5,409 nucleotides of DNA from Phycisphaerales bacterium (GTDB lineage Bacteria > Planctomycetota > Phycisphaerae > Phycisphaerales > UBA1924), in assembly GCA_029260415.1 (NCBI GenBank), contig JAJDDH010000115.1, positions 1 to 5,409 of the forward strand, given 5' to 3'. Positions 1 to 4,470 of this stretch are shown here, in pieces. The translations under genes and the position numbers were made by a program. Position 1 is the first letter of the stretch. Each line of letters starts with the position of its first letter. The notes under the pieces were generated by a model that was given only the letters and a program-made list of their open reading frames with translations, did not search any database and was not told the DNA's origin.

Positions 1-512
1 TTGACCTCGATCACCAGCGCGCCCAGGTGCTGGTCGAGCGTCCGGCTGAACCGGTCGTGCAGGTCTTCCAGGTCGTGACGGCTGAACTGGGTGAGCGGGT
101 CCACCAGCCCCGACTGCATCGCGGCCCAGTCGAGCAGCGCGCCCCCGTCCTTTGAGAAGCGGTAGAGCGAGAGGGTCTGGCGGAGGCGGTCGAGCGGGGT
201 CGCGAACGGGTCGCGCGCGGGCTCGGGGAGGCGGGTCATCGTCTCGGTGCTGGGGGGCGCCTGGGGCTCGGGCTCGCCCGTCTGGGCGTCGGGCTGGGGG
301 CGGGGCGCCTCATCGGGGGCGGGACTGAGCCTGGCGTGGGCGGTGGAGAGGGTCTTGACCCCCGCCCGCTCGAACCGGACGGTCAGGCGCTGGACGGGCT
401 CGCCCTCGTGGGTCTCGGCGCTGGCTCGGGCGACGTGCCCGACCCCCCACTCGGGCTTGCCCGTGTGCAGGACGCGATCGCCGTTCTCGAACCGGGTCTG
501 GGCGGGTGGCAT
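1..512 (-). CDS. DUF3553-domain protein, N-terminal part (gene runs off the left edge)
   Basis: Reading the minus strand from the ATG at 512-510 gives 170 open codons with no stop before base 1, so the C-terminus is missing. Residues 8-55 look like a DUF3553 domain: GDRVLHTGKPEWGVGHV at 11-27, then QRLTVRFERAGVKTL at 41-55, the pattern of a small beta-barrel. A proline-rich acidic linker follows at about 62-90. After it comes a helical, charged region (from about residue 100) that I do not recognise. The start is supported by GAGGA a few bases upstream on the minus strand. Domain membership is recalled from family patterns; its biochemical role is unknown. No signal peptide or membrane segment is visible, so it is probably cytoplasmic. 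It is divergent from rpoZ across about 194 bp. That it is a real gene is fairly sure; its function is not. Confidence 0.75.
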   Translation of the reverse strand, partial: MPPAQTRFENGDRVLHTGKPEWGVGHVARASAETHEGEPVQRLTVRFERAGVKTLSTAHARLSPAPDEAPRPQPDAQTGEPEPQAPPSTETMTRLPEPARDPFATPLDRLRQTLSLYRFSKDGGALLDWAAMQSGLVDPLTQFSRHDLEDLHDRFSRTLDQHLGALVIEV

Positions 513-706
513 GGGATCCTCGGTGCTGGCGGAGGCTGGCTGGCCCGATCGCCTGGAAAGGGGGGCACAGGGCCCTGAGGGCGACAATTCGCCCGGAAAC
601 ACGCCGGGGAGGGATCGTCGGGTCTACAGTTGCCTCGCGACGGACACAGCCCGACCGATGGCTCGCCAGAGCCCGCGGGGGTGTCCGAACGCGAAGAGGG
701 TAGCAG
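513..706. other. divergent intergenic region between the DUF3553 gene and rpoZ
   Basis: About 194 bp that should hold the promoters of two divergent genes. A perfect 10-bp palindrome, CAGGGCCCTG, lies at 568-577. I could not identify a convincing -35/-10 pair in either direction. The right end holds the rpoZ ribosome binding site (GAAGAGGG at 692-699). No gene is seen here. Confidence 0.4.
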
Positions 707-946
707 ATGATCGAGGCTCTGAAAAGCGATGAGATCGTGAACAAGGTCGGCGGACGCTTCAAGCTGTGCGCCCTGGTCCAGCGTCGCCTGGGTCAGCTCA
801 TGGACGGGTCACGCCCCCTCGTGGAGCGGGACGGGCGATCCGATCTTGAGCTGGTGGTCGAAGAGATCATGCAGGACAAGATCACGCTCGAGTTCGTTGA
901 CGAGAGCGCTGGCGAGAACGCCAGGAGCGACGAGCCGCTCCTCTGA
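707..946 (+). CDS. rpoZ: RNA polymerase omega subunit
   Basis: A 79-residue protein with the pattern of the omega/Rpb6 family. It has a short N-terminal segment, then GGRFKLCALVQRR at residues 15-27 (the conserved helix equivalent to NRFxLVxxAxxRA in proteobacterial omega), PLVE at 37-40, and LELVVEEIMQDKI at about 47-59 (the second conserved helix, usually ending EIxxGKI). Omega binds the beta' subunit and helps assemble and stabilise RNA polymerase. Length is near that of known omegas (E. coli has about 90 residues). The ATG at 707 is preceded by GAAGAGGG at 692-699. Only 14 bp separate it from coaC, so the two are probably co-transcribed. An rpoZ gene next to coaBC is a common bacterial arrangement, which supports both calls. 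The acidic C-terminal tail is unremarkable. Confidence 0.87.
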   Translation: MIEALKSDEIVNKVGGRFKLCALVQRRLGQLMDGSRPLVERDGRSDLELVVEEIMQDKITLEFVDESAGENARSDEPLL

Positions 947-960
947 GACCCCGGGCGAGC

Positions 961-1578
961 ATGAGCCCCAGCACTTCATCCCACGCTTCGAACGACGTCC
1001 TCTCGGGGGCGCGCGTTCTTGTCGGCGTGACGGGCGGGATCGCGGCGTACAAGACCGCGTCGCTGGTGAGCGCGCTGGCGCAGCGGGGCGCCGAGGTGAC
1101 GGTCGCGATGACCGAGGGCGCGACCCGGTTCGTGGGCGCCCTGACCTTCCAGGCGCTGTCCGGGCGCCCGGTGTACGCCAGCCCGTGGACGCACATCGAA
1201 TCGCAAGATCCGCAGCACATCTCGCTGGCCCTGGCCCTGGACGTCGCGGTGGTGGCGCCGTGCACCATGGACTGCCTGGCCCGACTGGCGACGGGGCGGA
1301 CGGACGACGCGGTGACGCTGATCCTGAGCGCTGTGGACCGGGAGCGGACGCCCGTGCTGCTGGCGCCGTCGATGAACCGGGTGATGTGGGCCCAGGCCTC
1401 GACGCGTCGGAACGTGGAAACGCTCATCGGGGACGGGTTCGAGATGGTGGGCCCGGGGGAAGGCTGGCAGGCGTGCCGCGAGGTCGGGGCGGGTCGGATG
1501 AGCGAGCCCGAGGAGATCCTGCGGGCCCTGGAGTCAGCCGTGGCCCGCACGCGGGACAGCAGGCAAAACGGCGCGTAG
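961..1578 (+). CDS. coaC: phosphopantothenoylcysteine decarboxylase (CoaC), single-domain flavoprotein
   Basis: 205 residues of the HFCD flavoprotein family. It is expected to use FMN to decarboxylate 4'-phosphopantothenoylcysteine to 4'-phosphopantetheine in coenzyme A synthesis, in the cytoplasm. The flavin-binding start VGVTGGIAAYK is at residues 21-31. The family's catalytic residues can be placed: His86 in HISLA, Asn139 in the PxMNxxMW motif (PSMNRVMW), and Cys172 in GWQACREVGAGRM. The Asn-to-Cys distance of 33 matches E. coli Dfp (Asn125, Cys158). Residues 100-104 read PCTMD, where many members have PATAN or PATAD. The usual bifunctional CoaBC is about 400 residues; here the protein stops after the CoaC domain, so phosphopantothenoylcysteine synthetase (CoaB) must be encoded elsewhere. 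The first 15 residues precede the conserved core. The Shine-Dalgarno sequence is weak (GGGCGAG), fitting coupling to rpoZ 14 bp upstream. Confidence 0.88.
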   Translation: MSPSTSSHASNDVLSGARVLVGVTGGIAAYKTASLVSALAQRGAEVTVAMTEGATRFVGALTFQALSGRPVYASPWTHIESQDPQHISLALALDVAVVAPCTMDCLARLATGRTDDAVTLILSAVDRERTPVLLAPSMNRVMWAQASTRRNVETLIGDGFEMVGPGEGWQACREVGAGRMSEPEEILRALESAVARTRDSRQNGA

Positions 1579-1592
1579 ACTGGTCCCCGCGA

Positions 1593-1606
1593 GGCGCCCG
1601 GGCGCC
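1593..1606. repeat. 14-bp perfect palindrome between coaC and tRNA-Ser
   Basis: GGCGCCCGGGCGCC is self-complementary over 14 bp, 14 bases after the coaC stop and 5 bases before the tRNA. As RNA it would fold into a very stable GC stem with a tight loop. There is no T-run, so it is not a canonical terminator. It could mark the end of the rpoZ-coaC transcript or help processing of the tRNA leader. Confidence 0.45.
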
Positions 1607-1611
1607 CCATC

Positions 1612-1699
1612 GGAGAGGTGGCAGAGCGGTTGAATGCGCTGGATTCGAAATCCAGTATGGAGGTTTCCTTCATCGGGGGTTCGAATCCCCCCCTCTCCG
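1612..1699 (+). tRNA. trnS: tRNA-Ser, anticodon CGA (reads UCG)
   Basis: An 88-base cloverleaf. Acceptor GGAGAGG (1612-1618) pairs perfectly with CCTCTCC (1692-1698), and G1699 is the discriminator base expected for tRNA-Ser. The anticodon stem CTGGA/TCCAG (1639-1643/1651-1655) encloses the loop TTCGAAA, with anticodon CGA at 1646-1648. The long variable arm (1656-1674) folds as TGGAGG-TTT-CCTTCA with one G-T wobble, which is the class II feature of serine tRNAs. The T arm GGGGG-TTCGAAT-CCCCC lies at 1675-1691. The 3' CCA is not encoded. It sits 33 bp after coaC. Confidence 0.97.
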
Positions 1700-1731
1700 C
1701 TTTCGGGATTCGATAGCCTTTCCCGTTTCGG

Positions 1732-1758
1732 CCAAGGCGCCGGAGACGGGCGTCTTGG
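1732..1758. terminator. strong hairpin downstream of tRNA-Ser, possible factor-assisted terminator
   Basis: CCAAGGCGCC (1732-1741) pairs with GGCGTCTTGG (1749-1758) over 10 positions, nine Watson-Crick and one G-T wobble, around a 7-base loop. It begins 33 bp after the tRNA. No T-run follows on either strand, so termination is a guess from position and stability. It could equally be a fold in the tRNA trailer. Confidence 0.4.
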
Positions 1759-1883
1759 GGCGGGAATCGCGGCAATCGGGCCGCACCTCCGTTCTCCCGC
1801 ACGCACGAGTGCTTGCCCTGCCTCGGATCCTGCGCTCCGGTCTCTGAAGCCGACATCGGTTGGGAACGGACCGCGGATCGCGT

Positions 1884-1899
1884 CGGTCTATGCAGACCG
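1884..1899. terminator. 6-bp perfect hairpin followed by a T-rich stretch
   Basis: CGGTCT (1884-1889) and AGACCG (1894-1899) form a perfect stem with a 4-base loop ATGC. The following bases, GTCTTAGTTCTGTTC, are moderately T-rich. This is the best intrinsic-terminator-like element between the tRNA and the transporter on the plus strand, but the stem is short and the T tract broken. Confidence 0.3.
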
Positions 1900-2124
1900 G
1901 TCTTAGTTCTGTTCACGCTTGCGAGTCGCGTGCGCCAGCATCCGGCTCTTCGCGGTCGTGGTCGCGTGGCCGCGGTCAATCGGAGGCTTGAGTAGGCGGC
2001 CGCGGGCTCGTCCGAGACGCTCACGCCCGTTCGAATGGTCTACGATCCTCGAACTCTCAGGGTGACGAGGCTCGCCAACACCGGCTCTGCTCACCTCCAG
2101 ATCCAGAATAGGGCAAGGTGAGCA

Positions 2125-2508
2125 ATGGCATGGTTGTACCTCGGTCTCGCGGCGGCGTTTGAGGTCTTGTTCGCGATCTCCATGAAGCAGTCCGAAGGCT
2201 TCACACGCCTCTGGCCGACCCTGCTCACGATCCTCGGAGTCGTCTGCGGCATCCCGCTGCTCACGCTCGCGCTCAAGACATTGCCCGTCAGTGTCGCCTA
2301 TCCGATTTGGGTCGGGGTCGGCACACTCGGGACCGTCCTGTTCGGCGTGCTCGTCCTCCAGGAGACGATGTCACTCGTCACCGCCGTCAGCATCGCCGCG
2401 ATCCTGCTCGGGGTCATCGGGCTCAAGATGTCTTTTCAGGCTCCGGACGTCTCCGGAACCAACACTTCGGCGGCCTCCGTTGTCGAGGTCGCGCCGGAAT
2501 CGGACTGA
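2125..2508 (+). CDS. small multidrug resistance (SMR) family transporter, SugE/Gdx- or Qac-like
   Basis: 127 residues with four hydrophobic segments at about 3-21, 31-50, 57-80 and 84-105: the SMR fold, which works as an inner-membrane antiparallel dimer exchanging protons for cations. Glu13 is at the position of the essential glutamate (Glu14 in EmrE, Glu13 in Gdx-Clo). Tyr59 and Trp62 in the AYPIWVGVG signature match conserved substrate-site residues. The N-terminal part, FEVLFAISMKQSEGFTRLWP, resembles SugE/Gdx guanidinium exporters. However, Gdx residues Trp16 and Ser42 are Phe and Gly here, so substrate cannot be assigned. The last 22 residues (from about 106) form a polar tail beyond the usual length of about 105. 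The ATG at 2125 has AAGGTG at 2115-2120. No second SMR gene adjoins it, so a homodimer is likely. It is not obviously part of the downstream respiration module. Confidence 0.85.
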   Translation: MAWLYLGLAAAFEVLFAISMKQSEGFTRLWPTLLTILGVVCGIPLLTLALKTLPVSVAYPIWVGVGTLGTVLFGVLVLQETMSLVTAVSIAAILLGVIGLKMSFQAPDVSGTNTSAASVVEVAPESD

Positions 2509-2516
2509 GTCGACGA

Positions 2517-2720
2517 TCAGGCTGGGCCCCCGCTGGGCCTGAAGATGGCCAGTTCCCGCTTGAGCAGCGAGGCCTCGTGGTGGATGGCGTCCCGCTGGGC
2601 CAGCGGGCGGATCAGCGGCGAGGCGTGCTCCAGCATCCGTCTCCGCGCTGTCGTCGCGGCGCCCATGAACAGGGTCGCAACGCCATCCGCCACCGCCCAC
2701 ACCGACCGCTCCGGCGTCAA
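2517..2720 (-). pseudogene. probable truncated 5' remnant of an insertion-sequence transposase
   Basis: On the minus strand a TTG-started frame of 67 residues runs to a stop at 2519-2517. Its end, HHEASLLKRELAIFR, resembles the leucine-rich helix near the N-terminus of IS481/IS3-type transposases, where ExxLLRRExAILR normally leads into a helix-turn-helix and an integrase core. Here the frame stops six residues later (PSGGPA), so the DNA-binding and DDE domains are absent. An in-frame stop lies just upstream of the TTG. The remnant ends 8 bp from the transporter stop codon, in convergent orientation. The match is from memory of the family pattern, with no alignment. It could instead be a small unrelated protein or non-coding sequence. 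Confidence 0.42.
2529..2607. repeat. 11-bp direct repeat and 17-bp near-perfect palindrome in the transposase remnant
   Basis: CCCGCTGGGCC occurs at 2529-2539 and again at 2591-2601. The second copy is the left part of the perfect inverted repeat CCCGCTGG-G-CCAGCGGG (2591-2607). A related dyad, CAGGCT (2518-2523) with GGCCTG (2536-2541), spans the first copy just after the transporter and could serve as its terminator, though without a T-run. The 11-bp repeat sits where the transposase frame breaks off. Confidence 0.4.
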
Positions 2721-2886
2721 TCACTTGACGGATCCAATGCTCCCGGAGGTCCGCGGGCTGTGCTTCGACCGGATCGCACTGGGGGTGATCGAGAACGAGG
2801 CCCGGCATGTGATCACGACACCCAAACATATTTCAAACAATCAGCGCCTGAGCTAGTGTGAGATCGATGAATCGCTCTCGCCTCGA
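2721..2886. other. non-coding stretch upstream of the Rrf2 promoter
   Basis: Nothing recognisable is encoded here in any frame. Bases 2820-2850 are noticeably richer in A and T than the surroundings (around CAAACATATTTCAAACAATC), as expected upstream of a promoter. The left part continues the decayed region of the transposase remnant. Confidence 0.4.
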
Positions 2887-2914
2887 TTGACTTGGAGCAG
2901 CTTGCCTATAGTGT
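2887..2914 (+). promoter_or_regulatory. candidate promoter of the rrf2-family gene
   Basis: TTGACT (2887-2892, 5/6 to the -35 consensus) and TAGTGT (2909-2914) are separated by 16 bp, placing transcription start about 35 bp before the GTG. A second reading is TTGGAG (2892-2897) with TACAAT (2914-2919), also 16 bp apart, with the better -10. Both overlap the dyad at 2909-2930, so a bound protein would block RNA polymerase. Confidence 0.5.
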
Positions 2915-2930
2915 ACAATGGAATACACTA
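2909..2930. promoter_or_regulatory. operator 1: perfect dyad over the rrf2 promoter
   Basis: TAGTGTA (2909-2915) and TACACTA (2924-2930) form a perfect 7-bp inverted repeat with an 8-bp spacer, 22 bp in all. The core is AGTG-N12-CACT. It overlaps the proposed -10 of the Rrf2-family gene that begins 25 bp later, which suggests autoregulation. The same core recurs twice upstream of the cytochrome gene. Its size fits the 20-25 bp dyads bound by Rrf2 dimers; binding by this protein is inferred. Confidence 0.7.
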
Positions 2931-2954
2931 AGGGCGAACCCTGAAAGACGACCC

Positions 2955-3452
2955 GTGATCTCTCAAACGTCTGAGTATGCACTCCGAGCCGCCATGTACT
3001 TGGCGGCTCGTCCGGATCACACGCCCGCGTCGGCGCTGGAGATCTCCGAAGCGATTCTGGTACCCGTGGGCTATCTGCAGAAGATCCTGCGAATGCTCTC
3101 ACGGCACGACATTCTGACCGCTCATCGTGGCACAGGCGGGGGCTTCGCCCTTGCGAAAGTGCCCACGGCGATCAGCGTTCTTGACGTGCTCAAGGCCTCG
3201 GATACGCAAGTTCAACGGATTGAACGCTGCCCGCTGGGCATCCAGGGGCACACGAGGTTGTGTTCACTCCACCGGATGCTCGACGCAGAAATGGCTCGTG
3301 CGGAGCGCACTTTCGCCTCGACCACGCTCGGGGACCTGCTCGATGGTGAGGGTGGAATCAGAGCCTTGTGTGATCCGACCGGGCGCCTGCCGGTTTCGGT
3401 CAGGCTTGACGTTCCGGGCGCCCGTACCAAACCCAAGAAAAAGTCCTCCTGA
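2955..3452 (+). CDS. Rrf2-family winged-helix transcription regulator, possible Fe-S sensor
   Basis: 165 residues from the GTG at 2955. This start puts ISQTSEYALRAAMYLA at the N-terminus, as in IscR and NsrR. An upstream TTG (2892) would add 21 residues but lies inside the promoter, so it is rejected. GAAAG (2943-2947) is a modest ribosome binding site. The winged helix fills about residues 1-75: the recognition region includes VGYLQKILRMLSRHDIL, and the wing carries RGTGGGFALAK. The sensor region is CPLGIQGHTRLCSLHRMLD, with Cys92 and Cys103. IscR and NsrR have three cysteines here; the middle one is missing (Gly98-His99). His99, His106, Cys139 or Glu7 (aligned with NsrR Asp8) could complete a cluster. 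Dyads at its own promoter and over the downstream cytochrome-nosZ promoter suggest it senses NO, oxygen or redox state and controls N2O respiration. The C-terminus is lysine-rich. Family is certain; signal and targets are inferred. Confidence 0.88.
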   Translation: MISQTSEYALRAAMYLAARPDHTPASALEISEAILVPVGYLQKILRMLSRHDILTAHRGTGGGFALAKVPTAISVLDVLKASDTQVQRIERCPLGIQGHTRLCSLHRMLDAEMARAERTFASTTLGDLLDGEGGIRALCDPTGRLPVSVRLDVPGARTKPKKKSS

Positions 3453-3454
3453 AT

Positions 3455-3476
3455 AAGTGGAGTCACTTGACCACTT
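3455..3476. promoter_or_regulatory. operator 2: dyad over the -35 region of the cytochrome-nosZ promoter
   Basis: AAGTGG (3455-3460) and CCACTT (3471-3476) form a perfect 6-bp inverted repeat around 10 bases. The core again is AGTG-N12-CACT (3456-3475), with the A two bases after AGTG conserved. It begins 2 bases after the rrf2 stop codon and covers TTGACC, the proposed -35. It might instead be a weak hairpin at the end of the rrf2 transcript, but no T-run follows. Confidence 0.55.
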
Positions 3477-3495
3477 TCATTCGCCTGCTTAGTGT
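3467..3495 (+). promoter_or_regulatory. candidate promoter of the cytochrome-nosZ operon
   Basis: TTGACC (3467-3472) lies 17 bp before TAGTGT (3490-3495). The same -10 hexamer, also as the left half of an AGTG-N12-CACT dyad, appears in the rrf2 promoter after TTGACT. The -10 is only 3/6 to the sigma-70 consensus, so it may need activation or may belong to another sigma class. The start of transcription would fall near 3502, about 44 bp before the ATG. Confidence 0.45.
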
Positions 3496-3511
3496 AGTTG
3501 TGCATCCACTT
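3490..3511. promoter_or_regulatory. operator 3: dyad over the -10 region of the cytochrome-nosZ promoter
   Basis: TAGTGTA (3490-3496), an 8-bp spacer, then TCCACTT (3505-3511). The left half is identical to that of operator 1, the right half matches TACACTA at 5 of 7, and the core AGTG-N12-CACT is intact. It starts exactly 35 bp after operator 2, and together they would cover the whole promoter. Confidence 0.62.
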
Positions 3512-3545
3512 TGTCGTTATCTTGACTGCACTGGAAAGGCGCTCG

Positions 3546-4406
3546 ATGAACCCGACTCCCTCCACTGAGCAGACGCCGACGGCCGACCAGGGCGCCCGGG
3601 GGTCCAACCCCGACCCATACAGGTGGGCGACTTGCGGGATCGCTGCCCTGTTCACGCTGACGCCGATCGTCACCATCGCTCTGGTTGCACTCTCCCGACC
3701 GACGCCTCCGGCGCCCGCGTGGAGTGTCCAGGCGGCGGCACTCGACGTCGAGCCGCACTCGATCACGCTGGGCGCACGGGCGTACCAGAACGCGTGCGCG
3801 GTCTGCCACGGAGCGAGCGGCGAAGGGATCCACGTCCTCGGGAAGCCGCTGCGCAATAGCGCGTTCGTCCAATCCGAGAGCGACGAGGCATTGCAGAGCC
3901 TGCTCGTGACAGGGCGTCCGATCAGCGATCCGCTCAATACGTCCGGAGCGTTGATGCCACCGCGCGGCGCCAAGGGGATCGACGACGAGAGCCTCGCGAG
4001 GGTCGTGTTGTACCTGCGAGCGATCCAGGATCCAGGGGCGCCAACGGCGTCCACCGACCCTTGGAACAGGAAGGGGCGCGAAGGCGGCGCCGCGGTTGCC
4101 GCGGTTGAGCTGACTGCGCACCCGGGGTACGACCTGTTCGTCTCGTCGTGCGCCGCGTGTCACGGCCAGGGCGCCGAGGGCGTTGAGGAGCTGGGCCTGC
4201 CGCTCTCGACAAGCGGGTTCGTGCGGGGCAGCACCGACAAGGACCTCATCACGTTCATCAAGTCCGGGCGATCGAGCTGGGACGAGAACAACACGACGGG
4301 TCTGGACATGCCGCCCAAGGGCGGCAACCCCGCGATCAACGACGAGCAGCTGCAGGCGATCGTGGACTACATCCGGGCCGTGCAGAAGGAGGCGATGGGA
4401 GCATGA
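3546..4406 (+). CDS. membrane-anchored dihaem cytochrome c, probable electron carrier to NosZ
   Basis: 286 residues. A cytoplasmic N-terminus of about 27 residues precedes one hydrophobic segment (28-49), an uncleaved anchor placing the rest in the periplasm. Two class I cytochrome c domains follow. The first has CAVCH at 84-88 with Met137 (LMPPRGA) as likely axial ligand. The second has CAACH at 202-206 with Met255 (DMPPKGG). The domains are similar in layout (NACAVCHGASGEG and SSCAACHGQGAEG; LARVVLYLRAIQ and LQAIVDYIRAVQ), as from internal duplication, joined by a linker rich in Gly, Ala and Pro. The ATG at 3546 has GGAAAGG about 6 bases upstream. A TTG at 3498 is in frame but lies within the operator and promoter. 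Its stop overlaps an ATG in frame with nosZ, so the two genes are one operon. A role passing electrons from the quinol pool or a bc complex to NosZ is inferred from position and haem content. It is not clearly the single-haem NosC of epsilonproteobacteria. Confidence 0.88.
   Translation: MNPTPSTEQTPTADQGARGSNPDPYRWATCGIAALFTLTPIVTIALVALSRPTPPAPAWSVQAAALDVEPHSITLGARAYQNACAVCHGASGEGIHVLGKPLRNSAFVQSESDEALQSLLVTGRPISDPLNTSGALMPPRGAKGIDDESLARVVLYLRAIQDPGAPTASTDPWNRKGREGGAAVAAVELTAHPGYDLFVSSCAACHGQGAEGVEELGLPLSTSGFVRGSTDKDLITFIKSGRSSWDENNTTGLDMPPKGGNPAINDEQLQAIVDYIRAVQKEAMGA
3722..3743. promoter_or_regulatory. fourth AGTG-N12-CACT match, inside the cytochrome gene
   Basis: GAGTG (3722-3726) and CACTC (3739-3743) form an inverted repeat with exactly the operator spacing, about 180 bp into the cytochrome reading frame. 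The flanking A found in the other three sites is replaced by C. It is GC-rich coding DNA, so this may be chance or a weak downstream auxiliary operator. No promoter is seen here. Confidence 0.2.
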
Positions 4407-4470
4407 ACAACAGGACCAGAGTGATCTACTCACGCAGCGAACGAGCTGTGTCACAGTGCAATAGAAAGGG
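4386..4470 (+). promoter_or_regulatory. two ribosome binding sites serving two in-frame nosZ start codons
   Basis: AAGGAGG (4386-4392), a near-perfect Shine-Dalgarno inside the end of the cytochrome gene, sits 10 bases before the ATG at 4403, which overlaps the cytochrome stop (ATGA). GAAAGGG (4464-4470) sits 7 bases before the ATG at 4478. Both ATGs are in the nosZ frame with no stop between them. The second gives a normal-length signal peptide. The first would be translationally coupled to the cytochrome. Confidence 0.6.

Larger units (their letters stand above)
1700..2124. other. 425-bp stretch without a recognisable gene, between tRNA-Ser and the SMR transporter
   Basis: Short open frames cross this stretch on both strands, but none gives a recognisable protein, and those reading through the tRNA are artefacts. 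The visible structure is two hairpins (1732-1758 and 1884-1899). The last bases carry the ribosome binding site of the transporter (AAGGTG at 2115-2120). I could not fit a clear sigma-70 promoter or a known riboswitch. The guanidine-II pattern of paired ACGR hairpin loops was looked for because SMR genes often carry it, but the candidate ACGA sites (near 2041 and 2064) lack complementary stems. It may be decayed DNA at the edge of an inserted segment. Confidence 0.5.

Noticed and set aside
846..1847. Plus-strand frame of 333 codons overlapping rpoZ, coaC and the tRNA
   Set aside because: Arg/Gly-rich, covers three assigned genes in another frame and has no recognisable domain.
882..2024. Long minus-strand frame of 380 codons across coaC and the tRNA
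   Set aside because: It is antisense to a clear coaC gene and reads through tRNA-Ser, giving the peptide GGFEPPMKETSILDFES that arises from antisense tRNA-Ser translation in many genomes. GC-rich DNA yields such long shadow frames.
2029..2036. Attachment-site repeat of the tRNA T-loop (GTTCGAAT)
   Set aside because: Only eight bases match, and this sequence is common to most tRNA genes and easily found by chance.
1903..2094. Minus-strand 63-codon frame in the gap before the transporter
   Set aside because: No ribosome binding site or family pattern that I can support; low-complexity composition typical of non-coding GC-rich DNA.
2030..2124. Guanidine riboswitch upstream of the SMR gene
   Set aside because: ACGA occurs near 2041 and 2064, but the flanking bases do not pair into the two short hairpins of guanidine-II, and no ykkC-type conserved blocks were found.
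2892..2954. Upstream TTG start for the Rrf2 gene
   Set aside because: It would place the coding region within the promoter and operator dyad, and add 21 residues before the conserved N-terminus of the family.
2880..3545. FNR/DNR-type site (TTGAT-N4-ATCAA) for the nos genes
   Set aside because: No sequence close to this dyad was found upstream of the Rrf2 or cytochrome genes.
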